Source of the DNA: Pleurocapsales cyanobacterium LEGE 06147
GTDB taxonomy: Bacteria > Cyanobacteriota > Cyanobacteriia > Cyanobacteriales > Xenococcaceae
NCBI GenBank assembly: GCA_015207585.1
Contig: JADEWQ010000039.1
Location: 1-48,317, forward strand
Direction of reading: 5' to 3'
DNA length: 48,317 nt
The notes beneath the pieces are model-generated. The model ran no database searches. It was given only the letters and a program-made list of their open reading frames with translations, and was not told the DNA's origin. Positions 8,807 to 19,854 of this stretch are shown here, piece after piece. Every line of letters starts with the position of its first letter. The stretch's first letter is position 1. The position numbers and the translations under genes are program-made.

Positions 8807-9205
8807 ATGAAACTCAACTTATTATCTTCAATTAGTATATTATCCCTATCTGCTCTATTACCTTGGTTCCTTTCTGCTACACTCAAAGCTAATGCTTGTG
8901 CTATGACCGATGTATTGGTTCAATTAGCAATTCATGGTTCGCCACAGCCAGCCACTCAATCAGGTAATTTCAACATGGGCAGCGATGGCAACTGTTTGGG
9001 CAATAGCATTACCAACACTACAACTCAACTGTATATCGGTTCCGATCCTATCGAACAAACTTATGAAGGCAATCAATTTGTTGGTGGCGGTGAGATAAAT
9101 CAAACTGGGATTGCTTCTCCAGTGATTCAAACTCCGGTATACGTACCAGTAGATGTTTACAACCCTGCTCTCGATCCCTCTTTTTTGAGGTCGCTAATGC
9201 AATAA
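8807..9205 (+). CDS. Small secreted protein, unknown
   Basis: 132 residues with a hydrophobic signal segment to about residue 30 (ending LKANA). The mature part is Asn/Thr/Gln-rich with QSGNFNMGSDGNCLGNSITN, YIGSDPIEQTYEGNQFVGGG and a Pro/Val-rich tail. It has two mature-region Cys residues, near the signal end and in GNCLG. No family recognised. Its composition resembles the other small secreted protein about 1.3 kb upstream. AGAGAAAAATCCCT precedes the ATG, a weak ribosome site. Confidence 0.6.
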   Translation: MKLNLLSSISILSLSALLPWFLSATLKANACAMTDVLVQLAIHGSPQPATQSGNFNMGSDGNCLGNSITNTTTQLYIGSDPIEQTYEGNQFVGGGEINQTGIASPVIQTPVYVPVDVYNPALDPSFLRSLMQ

Positions 9206-9317
9206 AATTGATACATATAGCAAGGGAACTATAGATTAGGACATCTATACTTTTGATAGGTGATAGAGAACAAGCAACAGGGGTCAATGGATAATTAATA
9301 ATTTTGTTTTGAACTTT

Positions 9318-9345
9318 GTAGGGACGTAGCATGCTACGTCCCTAC
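9318..9345. repeat. 28-bp perfect palindrome (TAGGGACGTAGC family)
   Basis: A perfect 28-base palindrome starting GTAGGGACGTAGCATG, between the convergent ends of the secreted-protein gene and chlN. It can form a long hairpin in RNA from either strand and may act as a bidirectional terminator. Related copies lie at 41375-41400 and 44594-44621. Confidence 0.85.
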
Positions 9346-9428
9346 TTATAGCCATATAAAAATGGGCTACATGATGTTGTAACCCTATTTGTATTTATTT
9401 ACTCGATCTGGTTATTGCGACTGACTAA

Positions 9429-10832
<1,404 letters not shown>

Positions 10833-11222
10833 TTATTGTTCCCCTCTCTTACTTACTTTATTGAGATATTCAAAATCATTATCAGTTAATAAAGGGACGA
10901 TCTCGGCTTCTTCAGTGGCGGCTAATTCTACTCTTTGTTTTGCTATTTCGATGTCTGGATCGAAGTTTAAACCTAGTGTTTCTGCAAGATTGTTTGGCTC
11001 GGAATTAAGCTCACAAAATGCATACAATAAATCTGCCAATCTAGGTTCAAGTGCAGTGATTGCTCCTAATATCAGGTTAGAATTTGGTCGCTTTCCACCA
11101 TCTACAGTTTTAGACCAGCTTCCATTTTTATCTGTTAGCTTGACGATCCAGTCACGATTAATTCGATCATAGTCCAACCACTTATGCTTGAGATTTACCT
11201 TAAATTTGTCAAAGAATTTCAC
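10833..11222 (-). CDS. DUF5331 protein between chlL and chlN
   Basis: 129 residues from the GTG at 11222; a longer TTG start at 11243 is possible but adds a stretch not typical of the family. The N-terminal block KVNLKHKWLDYDRINRDWIVK and NLILGAITALEPRLADLLYAF match DUF5331, a small cyanobacterial family regularly placed in the chlL-chlN operon. A role in dark protochlorophyllide reduction or its assembly is suggested only by this position. Acidic and helical, with no metal-binding cysteines. Confidence 0.8.
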   Translation of the reverse strand: MKFFDKFKVNLKHKWLDYDRINRDWIVKLTDKNGSWSKTVDGGKRPNSNLILGAITALEPRLADLLYAFCELNSEPNNLAETLGLNFDPDIEIAKQRVELAATEEAEIVPLLTDNDFEYLNKVSKRGEQ

Positions 11223-11283
11223 GATCGCCCTCAAAATCAGCAAAGGAGTTTACGTTTAATAGTTTTCCCTTGCCAATCGCGAT

Positions 11284-12150
11284 TTAAACCATCATGAGAT
11301 CTAACTCATCTTCTTTTTCTTCTTGCTTGGGTTGTTGGGGATTGAGATAAAAGTCTGACAACAAAGAGAACAACTCTCTATCTTGAGCATCTTGCGGTAC
11401 AACTCCTTCAGGCATTGCTAAGATTTGGTCGGCAATGTTGAGATAGTAGTCACAAACGTAATTGAGAGAAGGATCTTGTTCTGCCATTTCAAATAAAGTT
11501 TTGCCTTTAACCCTAGAAACGCGAATATCTTCAATCAGAGGCAAGACTTCTAGTATAGGCATGGGAACGGCTTCAACGTACTTTTCGATTAAGTCTCTCT
11601 TAGAAGTCCGATTACCGATCAAACCAGCCAGACGCAGTGTATGAGTCCGTGCTTTTTCTCTTACAGAAGCTGCAATCCGGTTAGCGGCAAACAATGCATC
11701 GAAACCGTTGTCAGTCACGATCATGCAGTAGTCGGCATAATTGAGAGGTGCAGCAAAACCACCGCAAACTACGTCACCGAGAACGTCAAACAAAATCACA
11801 TCATATTCATCAAATGCGTTTAATTCTTTAAGTAGCTTGACGGTTTCTCCCACTACATAACCACCGCAACCAGCACCCGCAGGAGGACCGCCAGCTTCTA
11901 CGCAGTCAACCCCACCGTATCCTTTATAGATTACATCTTCAGGCCAAATATCTTCGTAGTGAAAATCTTTTTCTTGTAATGTGTCGATAATTGTGGGAAT
12001 TAAAAAACCAGTAAGAGTAAAGGTGCTGTCATGTTTCGGATCGCAACCGATTTGCAGTACTTTTTTTCCTCTTTTGGCTAAAGCCACAGAAATGTTGCAA
12101 CTTGTCGTAGATTTGCCGATTCCGCCTTTGCCGTAAACTGCTAGTTTCAC
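11284..12150 (-). CDS. chlL: Light-independent protochlorophyllide reductase iron-sulfur ATP-binding protein
   Basis: 288 residues, standard length. ChlL is a NifH-like homodimer that couples ATP hydrolysis to electron transfer to the ChlNB component. Visible: P-loop GKGGIGKST at 8-16, the DPKHDST switch, and the two cluster Cys at 95 (GAGCGGYVV) and 129 (GDVVCGGF) that bridge one [4Fe-4S] cluster across the dimer. It is first in the chlL-DUF5331-chlN unit, about 60 bases from the next start. Dark operation and oxygen sensitivity are known for the family. Confidence 0.98.
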   Translation of the reverse strand: MKLAVYGKGGIGKSTTSCNISVALAKRGKKVLQIGCDPKHDSTFTLTGFLIPTIIDTLQEKDFHYEDIWPEDVIYKGYGGVDCVEAGGPPAGAGCGGYVVGETVKLLKELNAFDEYDVILFDVLGDVVCGGFAAPLNYADYCMIVTDNGFDALFAANRIAASVREKARTHTLRLAGLIGNRTSKRDLIEKYVEAVPMPILEVLPLIEDIRVSRVKGKTLFEMAEQDPSLNYVCDYYLNIADQILAMPEGVVPQDAQDRELFSLLSDFYLNPQQPKQEEKEDELDLMMV

Positions 12151-12792
12151 GCTTACTATCTCCTCTTATTCTAAGCTCAATGGAAATTAAATTTGGTTTT
12201 CTATTCTGGATAAAATTCTGAGGTCAGCTTTGGTTGAACTGAACTTAGTTATCCATTTGCATTATTGACCAACCGATCCAGAAAAGAAAGGAGCTTAATA
12301 ATTATAATAGTGACCAAATAGCTTAAATTTAATGAATTTATAATTTTCGGGTTTTTAAAGACCAATAATACTAGCTGAAGCATTTTTTGAACCAATAAAT
12401 TATATTTATATATATATTTAATATAAATAAGAACAAAACAAAAAAATAAGTTGAGCTAAAGAGTAGTATTGCGATCGCCAAGAGAAAACTGCCTACTTTG
12501 CTCGAAGTAAATTTAGGCAAAAAGCTTTTCTGCCAAAGGTTTCAAACCCTTAAAACACAATAAATCTATTAATTAAAATCCGAGTTGGCAGGCTCTAAAG
12601 TTAATTTGCCCAATTAAAATCAAAACGAGCAATATTTAAATCCAAGGTACTCGTCGTCTTATGGCGAAATACCTTGGACCTCGTCATTTTTTTTGTAAAA
12701 AATAATTAATTTTTTTGGGATTGACTTCTCATAGTGGAATGAAAATGTCTTCTGTCTGAGGAAAGGGGTTTGAGTAGCAACCGTATGGTTAA
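12151..12792. other. Long gap upstream of chlL and downstream of ABC exporter
   Basis: 642 bases without a gene, very AT-rich, with a TATATATATTTAATATAA tract near 12411-12430. It must hold the chlL promoter and leader. It also contains one strong hairpin with a T-run on the plus strand, listed separately. Confidence 0.6.
12642..12694 (+). terminator. Rho-independent terminator-like hairpin on plus strand
   Basis: CCAAGGTA at 12642-12649 pairs with TACCTTGG at 12670-12677. After ACCTCGTCA comes a run of eight T. Both flanking genes are on the minus strand, so no known plus-strand gene ends here. It could end an unannotated small RNA from within 12151-12640. Confidence 0.5.
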
Positions 12793-14610
12793 TTAGGTTA
12801 ATATATCTCCTGTCTCTTGGAGAGAATGCAGGCGATGATAAATACCACCGCTGTTTAATAATTCCTCGTGACTGCCTACTTCGACAATGCGTCCGGCATC
12901 TAATACTACAATTTGGTCAGCTTCGCGGATGGTACTGAGGCGGTGAGCGATAATCAGAGTCGTGCGCGTACCTAAAATAGAACGCATAGCTAGTTGAATG
13001 GCTCGTTCCGACTCATAATCTAAACTAGAAGTTGCTTCATCGAAGACAAGGACATCGGGATTGACAATTAATGCCCTGGCAATACCTAATCTTTGTTTTT
13101 GTCCGCCAGAAAGACGTACTCCTCTTTCGCCGACAATTGTATAGTAGCCGTTAGGCAACTCGTGGATAAATTCGTCAACCTTGGCAATCTTACAGGCTTG
13201 TTGCACTTGCTCCAAGCTAACTTGGGGATTACCGTAGGTAAGATTATCCAACACCGTACCGTTAAAGATATCTACATCTTGGTGGACGATCGCTAATCTT
13301 CTACGGTATCTGGCAATATCTAGAGTACGAATATCCTCGCCGTCAATGAGAATGCGTCCCCTGTTTGGTTCAAAATAGCGAAATAAGAGCTTTACCAGCG
13401 TAGATTTGCCCGAACCGGAACGCCCTACTAAAGCAACAGTTTGATAGGGTTTAATTAATAAATCGATATTCCGTAAGATTGGGCGATCGCGATCGTAACC
13501 AAAAGTAACGCGATTAAACTCCAGCTTGCCTGTAAATTTATAAGGATTGGCAGGTAAGTATTCAAGAACTAAACTAGCTGCATCCGTACCCGATGGAAGT
13601 TGCATAAAGTCGTGAAAACGTTCCATAGAAGCATAGCGACGGGCAAAAATTTCTGCTAGCTGAGTAATGGGATCGAGTTCTGCATAAGCCATGCTGGAAA
13701 CTGTCAGAGTGGTAATAAAATGTCCGAGGGAAATATTTCCCCGAACTGTAGCAATCAAAGTAAACAGTAGAATGAGAAATACGCACGTCTGAATCATCGT
13801 CCGCATCTTAGTACCCAAGATGACATAACCTTTGTGAATGCGGAAGGTAACGACTTTGTATTCCCGTTCTAATCTTTGTCTCTGGCGTTCCAATTCTCTG
13901 GCTTCGGAAGCAAAGGCTTTAACTGTCTTGATATTGGTAATAATTTCAGAAGTACGACTTTCTGTATTCTCCTGATGTCTTTCTAGCATCGTTTCTTGCT
14001 TAATTAGAATACGCAGATGTTTGAGACTATAAGCAAGAATGAAGATAAAAGAAAAAAGGAAAGCGATGGCAATCCACTGTTCTATTAACAAAATGACAAT
14101 AAATATCCCCAATACCCGCGCTAATTTGGGTATTAGCTGTCCGGCAATTTCTGGATAAGTCCAGGTATGGTTTTCAATGCCTCTGGCAATTCTGCCAGCA
14201 ATACGTCCGGGATTATTTTCGTCATAAAAAGCTAAAGGTAAGGTAAGAATTTTGGCGATAACCTTACGAAAATGGTCGCGTCTTGCCCGCAGAGAAATTT
14301 CCCAATGAAACCACGGTCCGATCCAAGGTTGAATTGGTGCCCGTACAACAGTAACCAAAAAAATTAACCCCAGCAAAACTACTAGAGATAACCAATTACT
14401 TTCAGGTAAGTTAGTTAGCCTGGCAACTTGTTGAATGAGGATAGTTATGGGTTCATCTAGTGGCTGTTGGGATAGTACATTAAGAATTTGTCCAATGGCA
14501 TAGGGAACGACTAGATCGATAATTTCAAATACACTAGAGGCGGCGATGCTGATAATGGCGATCGCGCGGTAGTTGCGATAGTAACCAACGATATCGCGAA
14601 ACGATGCCAT
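12793..14610 (-). CDS. ABC exporter, fused membrane and ATPase domains
   Basis: 605 residues, a half-transporter of the MsbA/LmrA type that works as a homodimer. About six membrane segments lie in residues 15-310 (the ABC type 1 membrane domain). The ATPase domain follows: Walker A GRSGSGKST at 396-404, Q-loop in HQDVDIF, signature LSGGQ at 500-504, Walker B VLVFDE at 520-525, D-loop SSLD and the switch His in AHRLS. All catalytic motifs are intact. The substrate cannot be read from sequence; lipids, peptides or drugs are typical. It is a single gene with gaps on both sides. Confidence 0.9.
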   Translation of the reverse strand: MASFRDIVGYYRNYRAIAIISIAASSVFEIIDLVVPYAIGQILNVLSQQPLDEPITILIQQVARLTNLPESNWLSLVVLLGLIFLVTVVRAPIQPWIGPWFHWEISLRARRDHFRKVIAKILTLPLAFYDENNPGRIAGRIARGIENHTWTYPEIAGQLIPKLARVLGIFIVILLIEQWIAIAFLFSFIFILAYSLKHLRILIKQETMLERHQENTESRTSEIITNIKTVKAFASEARELERQRQRLEREYKVVTFRIHKGYVILGTKMRTMIQTCVFLILLFTLIATVRGNISLGHFITTLTVSSMAYAELDPITQLAEIFARRYASMERFHDFMQLPSGTDAASLVLEYLPANPYKFTGKLEFNRVTFGYDRDRPILRNIDLLIKPYQTVALVGRSGSGKSTLVKLLFRYFEPNRGRILIDGEDIRTLDIARYRRRLAIVHQDVDIFNGTVLDNLTYGNPQVSLEQVQQACKIAKVDEFIHELPNGYYTIVGERGVRLSGGQKQRLGIARALIVNPDVLVFDEATSSLDYESERAIQLAMRSILGTRTTLIIAHRLSTIREADQIVVLDAGRIVEVGSHEELLNSGGIYHRLHSLQETGDILT

Positions 14611-14992
14611 GATTTCCTTTTGGCAATTTGCTCTCTTAAAGTTTTTCGACTTTGGTTATTATACTACAATATAATACTTGTGTTACAACTCGTAATCAGT
14701 TAGTAGAACAAAGAATGATGTAAATTCTAAATGAACGAAACGTCTATATTATTTAGAAAGAGTCACCGAGTCAGTAGGGGCAAAAGGCTATTTGCCCGTA
14801 CAGTAGTAGGAAGTTCGCTAGACTTCATCACCCTGCGAGAACGCTAAGGCTGCTCCTACGGCGATCGCTGCGCATGATTGCGATAGGGAACGTCCGTACA
14901 CCGAGTCAGTAGTAGGAATAAGAGGAATTAAGTCTCCTAATAAAAAATCTTTTGACTTTTACCTTTTACTTTTTGACTTCTGTGCAGCGGTA
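14611..14992. repeat. Intergenic region with dispersed repeats
   Basis: About 380 bases without a gene. Holds CACCGAGTCAGTAGGGGCAA (14764 on), CGCATGATTG and TCCGTACACCGAGTCAGTAG (about 14870-14915), and a CTTTTACTTTTTGACTTC tract with TCTGTGCAGCGGTACTAG near 14957-14995. The middle part recurs, inverted, at about 45315-45400; the last part recurs at about 2049-2090. Confidence 0.6.
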
Positions 14993-15796
14993 CTAGGTTT
15001 CTGAAGTTGTAGATTGGCTAAAGGTTGGTGAAAGATAGGCTACTACTACGCCTAACACAAAACCAAGAACATTGCGAAACAGAGGCAACCAATCGGAGGT
15101 ACGGGTGACGACCGGACCGATCCCGAAAGCAATAAATAAAATGCCCCACAAGGGTGAGATGATCAAAGCCCATTGCCAAGCCACAAGTTGACCTTTCTTG
15201 CGGGGTATGGCTGCTAGTCCGAGAATGATTCCTCCGATTAAGGAACTAATTAGTGTCAAAATCCACTGTTCCCGTGGTAGTCCGGGAACTACATTGCAAC
15301 CACCTTTTTGTAAACAACTTTTGACGCTATTTAAAGCTTCGACAATCGCGTTATTTTCTCCATGTTCTCGCACGTAATACATATTACCAAAGCGAGTTTG
15401 CAATTCAATCCAAAAGGTTCGAGGTAGCAACTCATAAACATCGTCACCAATGCTGAAGGCTAATAAATTCCCTCCCCTGCCATCAGCTACGAGCAAAATA
15501 CTTTTATCATCTAGACCCCAATAATTTTTAACAGCACGTCCGGGAGAGCGATCGTACTGAGTCAGTACCCGCATTTTCCAGCCAGATTCTGTCTCGAAAT
15601 TTTCTAGATCTTTAATTAAAGATTCTTCCTGCAAAGTGGGTAAAAAGTTAGCCAGATCGACTACGGGAGTTACTATCTCGGGTAAAAGTTCGGGATTATT
15701 AACTGCTTGAGCGGTTGGGGCAATGAACCAACTAGATAAGATTAATATGCAAGTTCCCAGAGCAACCAGTAATCGTTGCGAAAGACTATTTTGCAT
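14993..15796 (-). CDS. psb32: Photosystem II repair protein Psb32 (TPM domain)
   Basis: 267 residues from the ATG at 15796; an upstream in-frame start at 15829 is possible. Signal peptide with AQAVNN cleavage near 31, then a TPM domain (about 45-190: VDLANFLPTLQEESLIKDLE, WKMRVLTQYDRSPGRAVKNY, DKSILLVADGRGGNLLAFSI). Two or three membrane helices follow near the C-terminus (about 180-260). This order (lumenal TPM domain, C-terminal anchor) is that of cyanobacterial Psb32, which protects photosystem II from photodamage and speeds its repair. No operon partner. Confidence 0.82.
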   Translation of the reverse strand: MQNSLSQRLLVALGTCILILSSWFIAPTAQAVNNPELLPEIVTPVVDLANFLPTLQEESLIKDLENFETESGWKMRVLTQYDRSPGRAVKNYWGLDDKSILLVADGRGGNLLAFSIGDDVYELLPRTFWIELQTRFGNMYYVREHGENNAIVEALNSVKSCLQKGGCNVVPGLPREQWILTLISSLIGGIILGLAAIPRKKGQLVAWQWALIISPLWGILFIAFGIGPVVTRTSDWLPLFRNVLGFVLGVVVAYLSPTFSQSTTSET

Positions 15797-15956
15797 GGCG
15801 TTTTTGACAAAAAACTCTTCAGTATACAAGGTTTAACTAAGACTAGGAGTTTCTTTACAGTTGTTTACTTTATTTTAAGATGAGTAATCGATTTCGGGAT
15901 CGCTTATCTAAGTCAGGAGCTAGGAGTCAATGGATACCCTGTTCCCTATTTACTGG

Positions 15957-16388
15957 TCACTGCATTCGATGCTCGTTGAAAGGTTGTCCTTGGGAAGAGG
16001 CAAAAGGATGCTTGGCTATGGGATTGTTCCAGACTTGCCAAGCTGCTTTAACGCCAGCGACGAAACTGCGAGTATTGATTTGTGCTTGTTGAACTTGTTG
16101 TTTGGTGTTATTGAGTGTGCGATCGACTTGTTTAACTACTTTAGAAGCACTTTCGACACCTCGATCGATCTCATCTGTCAGCTCATTAATTTCTCTACCC
16201 GTTAAGCGAATCGTTTCTAAGGTTGGAGGGAATTCGCGGTTAAGAGTTTCAAAAAGTTTTTCCGCACTGCGAGCAGCTCGCGCTACCTCTTGTAAGGTGG
16301 GTATAGCAATAATCATTACGGTACTCAGACTGAGTGCGACCAAAAATAAAGATAGTCCTAGCCAAAACAAGGGATCGATCACGCGTTT
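15957..16388 (-). CDS. DUF948-like membrane-anchored coiled-coil protein
   Basis: About 144 residues. The first codon is a TTG at 16389-16391, so the coding region can be read from 16391. A membrane helix at about 9-32 is followed by a long predicted helix with heptads (TLNREFPPTLETIRLTGREI, INELTDEIDRGVESASKVVK, TLNNTKQQVQQAQIN), as in DUF948. The TTG lies only two bases after the stop of the YtxH-like gene, so the two are translationally coupled. Probably a thylakoid or cell-envelope associated stress protein; function unknown. Confidence 0.65.
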   Translation of the reverse strand, partial: KRVIDPLFWLGLSLFLVALSLSTVMIIAIPTLQEVARAARSAEKLFETLNREFPPTLETIRLTGREINELTDEIDRGVESASKVVKQVDRTLNNTKQQVQQAQINTRSFVAGVKAAWQVWNNPIAKHPFASSQGQPFNEHRMQ

Positions 16389-16393
16389 CAATT

Positions 16394-16747
16394 TTAGTTA
16401 TGGTTATCAGTAGTCGCAGAATCTAAATCTTGGCTTAGATAACGGGACTGTTTAATTTGTTTTGCTTCCAGCTCGCTGGCTTCAATACCTGCAGCGATCG
16501 CTTCTTTTAGTCGAACCAAAGTTTCATCCCAATTGCGTAAAGCTGATTCGGAGAAACGATCTGCTTGAAACTGCAAACTGCTAGATAAATCTTCTGCTAA
16601 CTCTGGTAGGGCATCAGCCGACTTTTTTAAGACTTGTCTTGTTTCTCGACCGCTGCGAGGAGCAATCAACAATCCTATAATCGTACCTAGCGCACTCCCG
16701 AGCATCATGCCGCTAACAAACACACCGACTCGACTTTGTTTCGACAT
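16394..16747 (-). CDS. YtxH domain protein
   Basis: 117 residues. A glycine-rich membrane segment at about 8-30 (VGVFVSGMMLGSALGTIIGL, then LIAPRSGRETR) is the YtxH signature; an amphipathic helical tail follows (SADALPELAEDLSSSLQFQA). YtxH-like proteins are small membrane proteins linked to stress in several phyla. It is the first gene of a pair with the DUF948-like gene two bases downstream; both have one membrane anchor and a helical tail, so they may form a complex (inference). Confidence 0.72.
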   Translation of the reverse strand: MSKQSRVGVFVSGMMLGSALGTIIGLLIAPRSGRETRQVLKKSADALPELAEDLSSSLQFQADRFSESALRNWDETLVRLKEAIAAGIEASELEAKQIKQSRYLSQDLDSATTDNHN

Positions 16748-16889
16748 TTTTTTCTTTTCTCCCTACCTGTGTTTAATTCTATCCGATTGTTGAAATTATC
16801 AGTCTTAGATTAATTAATTGCATACTCAGAGTTCCAATCATTTGTTCGACATGGAATGTTGAGAAAGGAGAAAAAATAAACACCAAGTT

Positions 16890-17906
16890 CTACAAAGTTA
16901 CTCGTTTAAGATTGCTACGAGGATTGTAGGTACGGTTAGCGTGAATTTTTTCGTAGTATTCGCGTTCTGTAGCACTAAGATTTTGGGGGGTGACGATCGC
17001 GATTCTGACTAATTGATCGCTGCGTCCTCCTTTGGTTAGAGGCCATCCTTTTCCTCTTAGTCTTAATGTTTGTCCGGAACGAATACCCGCAGGAATTTTC
17101 ATCGTAACCATTCCATCAGGGGTCGGTACGTCAACAGACGCTCCTAAAACTGCTTCATCGGGAGTGAGGGGAATTTCGCAAACCAGATTATCACCTTCAA
17201 ATTGGAAAAACGAATGAGGTTCTAGTTCGACATTAAGATATAAATCTCCTCTTTGCCGATTGTAGGTATTATATTGTCCCTTACCCCGAACGCGAATACG
17301 AGTTTTAGGTTTTGCCCCTGGAGGAATTCGGACATCAACGATTTCGTTACCGAGGTTAAGTCTTTTGGTTACGCCGCGAAAGGCTTCAGCAAAACTGAGA
17401 CGAATTGTTGCCTCTTTATCTGCTGACTTTGTTGCTGCCTGTTCGCCAAAACCACCAAAGTCTCCAAAACCATCGAAATCACTATAATCCCGCTGACCTG
17501 TAGAGGTTTTGTAAGTATAGCTGCGAGAACTACTGCTGCCGCCAGGAGTAGAAAAGCGACCGAGTAATTCGTTAATAAATTCTTCAAAATTGCCGTATTG
17601 GCTGAAATCAAAGCCGCCAACATCAACCCCAACTCCACCGTTAGACCAACCTGTTTGTCCTGTTTGTTCCGCTTGTTGCCAATAACGCCCAAATTGATCG
17701 TATTTTTGTCGTTTTTCAGTATCGGACAATACTTCGTAAGCCTCACTGATTTCCTTAAAACGGGCTTCTGCTTGTTTATCGCCTGGATTGCGATCGGGAT
17801 GATACTTTAAGGCTAGTTTGCGAAACTTTTTTTTGATTTCTTCTGAAGTAGCTGTTTTACTGACTCCCAAAATAGCGTAATAATCCTTGAAATCGGTGGA
17901 AGGCAT
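16890..17906 (-). CDS. DnaJ-class co-chaperone without zinc finger (CbpA type)
   Basis: 338 residues. J domain at 8-73 with the HPD motif at 36-38, which stimulates DnaK ATPase. A Gly/Phe/Ser-rich linker follows (about 80-165: [34 protein letters not shown]). The C-terminal substrate-binding domains (about 167-330) follow with [20 protein letters not shown] and [20 protein letters not shown] blocks. There is no CxxCxGxG zinc finger, so it is a CbpA-type (class II) protein. Cyanobacteria have several DnaJ paralogs; this one is alone. Confidence 0.9.
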   Translation of the reverse strand: MPSTDFKDYYAILGVSKTATSEEIKKKFRKLALKYHPDRNPGDKQAEARFKEISEAYEVLSDTEKRQKYDQFGRYWQQAEQTGQTGWSNGGVGVDVGGFDFSQYGNFEEFINELLGRFSTPGGSSSSRSYTYKTSTGQRDYSDFDGFGDFGGFGEQAATKSADKEATIRLSFAEAFRGVTKRLNLGNEIVDVRIPPGAKPKTRIRVRGKGQYNTYNRQRGDLYLNVELEPHSFFQFEGDNLVCEIPLTPDEAVLGASVDVPTPDGMVTMKIPAGIRSGQTLRLRGKGWPLTKGGRSDQLVRIAIVTPQNLSATEREYYEKIHANRTYNPRSNLKRVTL

Positions 17907-18320
17907 CTATAGCAATCTCCTTAATAACAGCTGATGGCTGACGGGGCGTACAAGCCTCGCGGGGTTCATGAGTCAAGTCCTGGAGATTTCCTCCCGGGAC
18001 GACCCCTTGCCTTTCGAGGGCGAGGTCAGCCCTTTACTAATACTAAAAAATTAATATCGATATTTATAAAGTGTAATCTTTACCTTCAAAGTTAGCAGAC
18101 TTGTCAAGGCTTTTAAGTTCGGTTCTCACCGCTTAAAGCGATCGCAATTGCCGTACTTATATTTACTCTATGGGGGCATCTGTAAACATGAGGAAAGAAA
18201 GTGACGGAGCATACGAGCCGAGGGGCTGTGACTTGGATTCGAGTCCCTGAAAGCCCAGTCCGCCCTAGAAGGACGAGATCGGCTCCTTACAAAAGCCACT
18301 TCCTTATTCTACTTTGCTGT
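17907..18320. other. Gap between dnaJ and glgC with GC-rich structure
   Basis: No gene seen. The first 100 bases are GC-rich with GGGGCGTACAAGCC and CTCGAGG-like inverted segments, probably a dispersed palindromic repeat. A 71-base element closed by a 7-bp stem lies at 18215-18285 (separate entry). Confidence 0.5.
18215..18285. repeat. 71-base inverted-repeat element with tRNA-like traits
   Basis: GAGCCGA at 18215-18221 pairs perfectly with TCGGCTC at 18279-18285. Inside are GGATTCGAGTCC, like a T-arm, and a GTCC/GGAC stem. The arms do not fit a working cloverleaf in either orientation. It stands about 35 bases after the stop of glgC and may be a transcript-end structure or a tRNA relic. Confidence 0.35.
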
Positions 18321-19610
18321 TTAAATCACTATCTCATCGGCAATAGTGGCATTTTTCAGCACGACAACAATGCCGCTACGAATGTAGAAACCTTCTGCTT
18401 CTCGTTCAGCCTCTTCTACTCGATCTTTGTTGACAATCTGAACATTACGACCGATGCGAGCATTTTTATCGACGATCGCTTGCCTAATAGTGGTTCCCTC
18501 GCCAATCCCCACGGGAATACAACCATTTTGCCAACCAGATTGCCTTTCGGCAAAAGGCTCGTAAAAATCCGATCCCATAATCAAAGCATCTTCAATCGTA
18601 CAATCAGCCTCTACGCGAGTACGTATGCCAATTACCGAATTGTTAATGCGACACTCTTTAAGAATACATCCTTCCCCGATCATCGATTCTGTGATCTGAC
18701 AGTTGAGTAATTTGGTGGGTGGTAGATAGCGAGAACGGGTATAAATTGGAGCTTTTTCGTCGTAAAAACTGAAAGAAGGTTTAGGCTGTTGAGTTAAAGC
18801 TAAATTAGCTTTATAAAAAGCTTCGATCGTACCGATATCTTCCCAATAATCATTAAACAAATAAGCCTGAATGATATGGTCTTTGGCAGCAGCAGGAATA
18901 ATTTCTTTACCAAAATCGGTTTGTTCGGAGTTTTGTTCTAATAAATTAGCAAGAACCTTTTTGTTAAAGACATAAATCCCCATTGAAGCAATGTAAGGAT
19001 TTTCTTTTGCTTGTTCTGGCGATAGTCCTAGAACAGTGGTATCGACCTGCATTTGTTTGAGAGCTTCTCCTTTGGGTTTTTCAGAGAAGTCAATTACTCT
19101 GCCTCGATCGTCGATTTTCATCAAGCCAAAGCTAGAAGCCCTTTTCTCGTCTATAGGTACTACAGAGAGGGTGATATCGGCATTTGTATCCCGATGGCGT
19201 TGAATAAATTGGCTGTAATCCATTCGATAGAGATGATCTCCAGAAAGGATTAAATATTCATCAACGTCCCATTCTTGTAAAACTCTAAGATATTGACGTA
19301 CGGCATCAGCCGTTCCCTGAAACCAGCGAGTACTCTCAGTAGTTTGTTGTGCTGCCAGTACCTCAACAAAGCTTTCTCGGAATCCAGTAAAATTATAAGT
19401 ACGATTGAGATGTCGATTAAGAGAAGCCGAATTAAATTGAGTCAGAACATAAATTTTGAGAATTTCAGAATTAATACAGTTACTTACGGGAATATCTATT
19501 AAACGATACTTGCCGGCTAATGGTACTGCTGGCTTTGCCCGCAATTTGGTTAGCGGATAAAGACGAGTACCCGCGCCTCCTCCCAAAATAATAGCTAATA
19601 CTCTTTTCAC
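18321..19610 (-). CDS. glgC: Glucose-1-phosphate adenylyltransferase
   Basis: 429 residues, the usual cyanobacterial length. Makes ADP-glucose from glucose 1-phosphate and ATP, the committed step of glycogen synthesis, allosterically activated by 3-phosphoglycerate. Visible: the nucleotide-binding start [20 protein letters not shown] and [19 protein letters not shown], the catalytic [11 protein letters not shown], the glucose-1-phosphate site region [14 protein letters not shown] ([13 protein letters not shown]), and a left-handed beta-helix C-terminus with the typical [15 protein letters not shown] ending. Stands alone. Confidence 0.97.
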   Translation of the reverse strand: MKRVLAIILGGGAGTRLYPLTKLRAKPAVPLAGKYRLIDIPVSNCINSEILKIYVLTQFNSASLNRHLNRTYNFTGFRESFVEVLAAQQTTESTRWFQGTADAVRQYLRVLQEWDVDEYLILSGDHLYRMDYSQFIQRHRDTNADITLSVVPIDEKRASSFGLMKIDDRGRVIDFSEKPKGEALKQMQVDTTVLGLSPEQAKENPYIASMGIYVFNKKVLANLLEQNSEQTDFGKEIIPAAAKDHIIQAYLFNDYWEDIGTIEAFYKANLALTQQPKPSFSFYDEKAPIYTRSRYLPPTKLLNCQITESMIGEGCILKECRINNSVIGIRTRVEADCTIEDALIMGSDFYEPFAERQSGWQNGCIPVGIGEGTTIRQAIVDKNARIGRNVQIVNKDRVEEAEREAEGFYIRSGIVVVLKNATIADEIVI

Positions 19611-19726
19611 TAGAAGAACCTCGCGACTGCCTGTTACCTCTCAAGTTAAAGTTTATCTAACTATGGGGTACATTCAGGTCTACCAGAAGATAAGTTTGCC
19701 TTGTTTTAATGACATTGTCTGAAAAT

Positions 19727-19851
19727 TTACGATTTAACAGCACGTGCATAAATAACTTCACTGAAGCCTTGAGCAGATTCGTCTAAGATCTGATAATCGA
19801 GCGCTAATTGCACTTTAAAGAATTTATAAAGGAAGTTGAGGGATAACTTAA
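19727..19851 (-). pseudogene. C-terminal fragment resembling the upstream methyltransferase
   Basis: Just downstream of the methyltransferase gene a frame reads FKVQLALDYQILDESAQGFS, then EVIYARAVKS and a stop. This parallels the end of the intact gene (VEVEEIPIAEWADSGLKAII, then IAKARAI). I read it as the last 30-40 codons of a second copy, lost by deletion. It is short, so the call is tentative. Confidence 0.4.
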
Positions 19852-19854
19852 CCT

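Noticed and set aside
18215..18285. Functional tRNA
   Set aside because: The 7-bp stem is perfect but no orientation gives proper D, anticodon and T arms.
18201..18710. 169-codon plus-strand ORF over the 3' end of glgC
   Set aside because: Overlaps glgC in antisense; no family or ribosome site.
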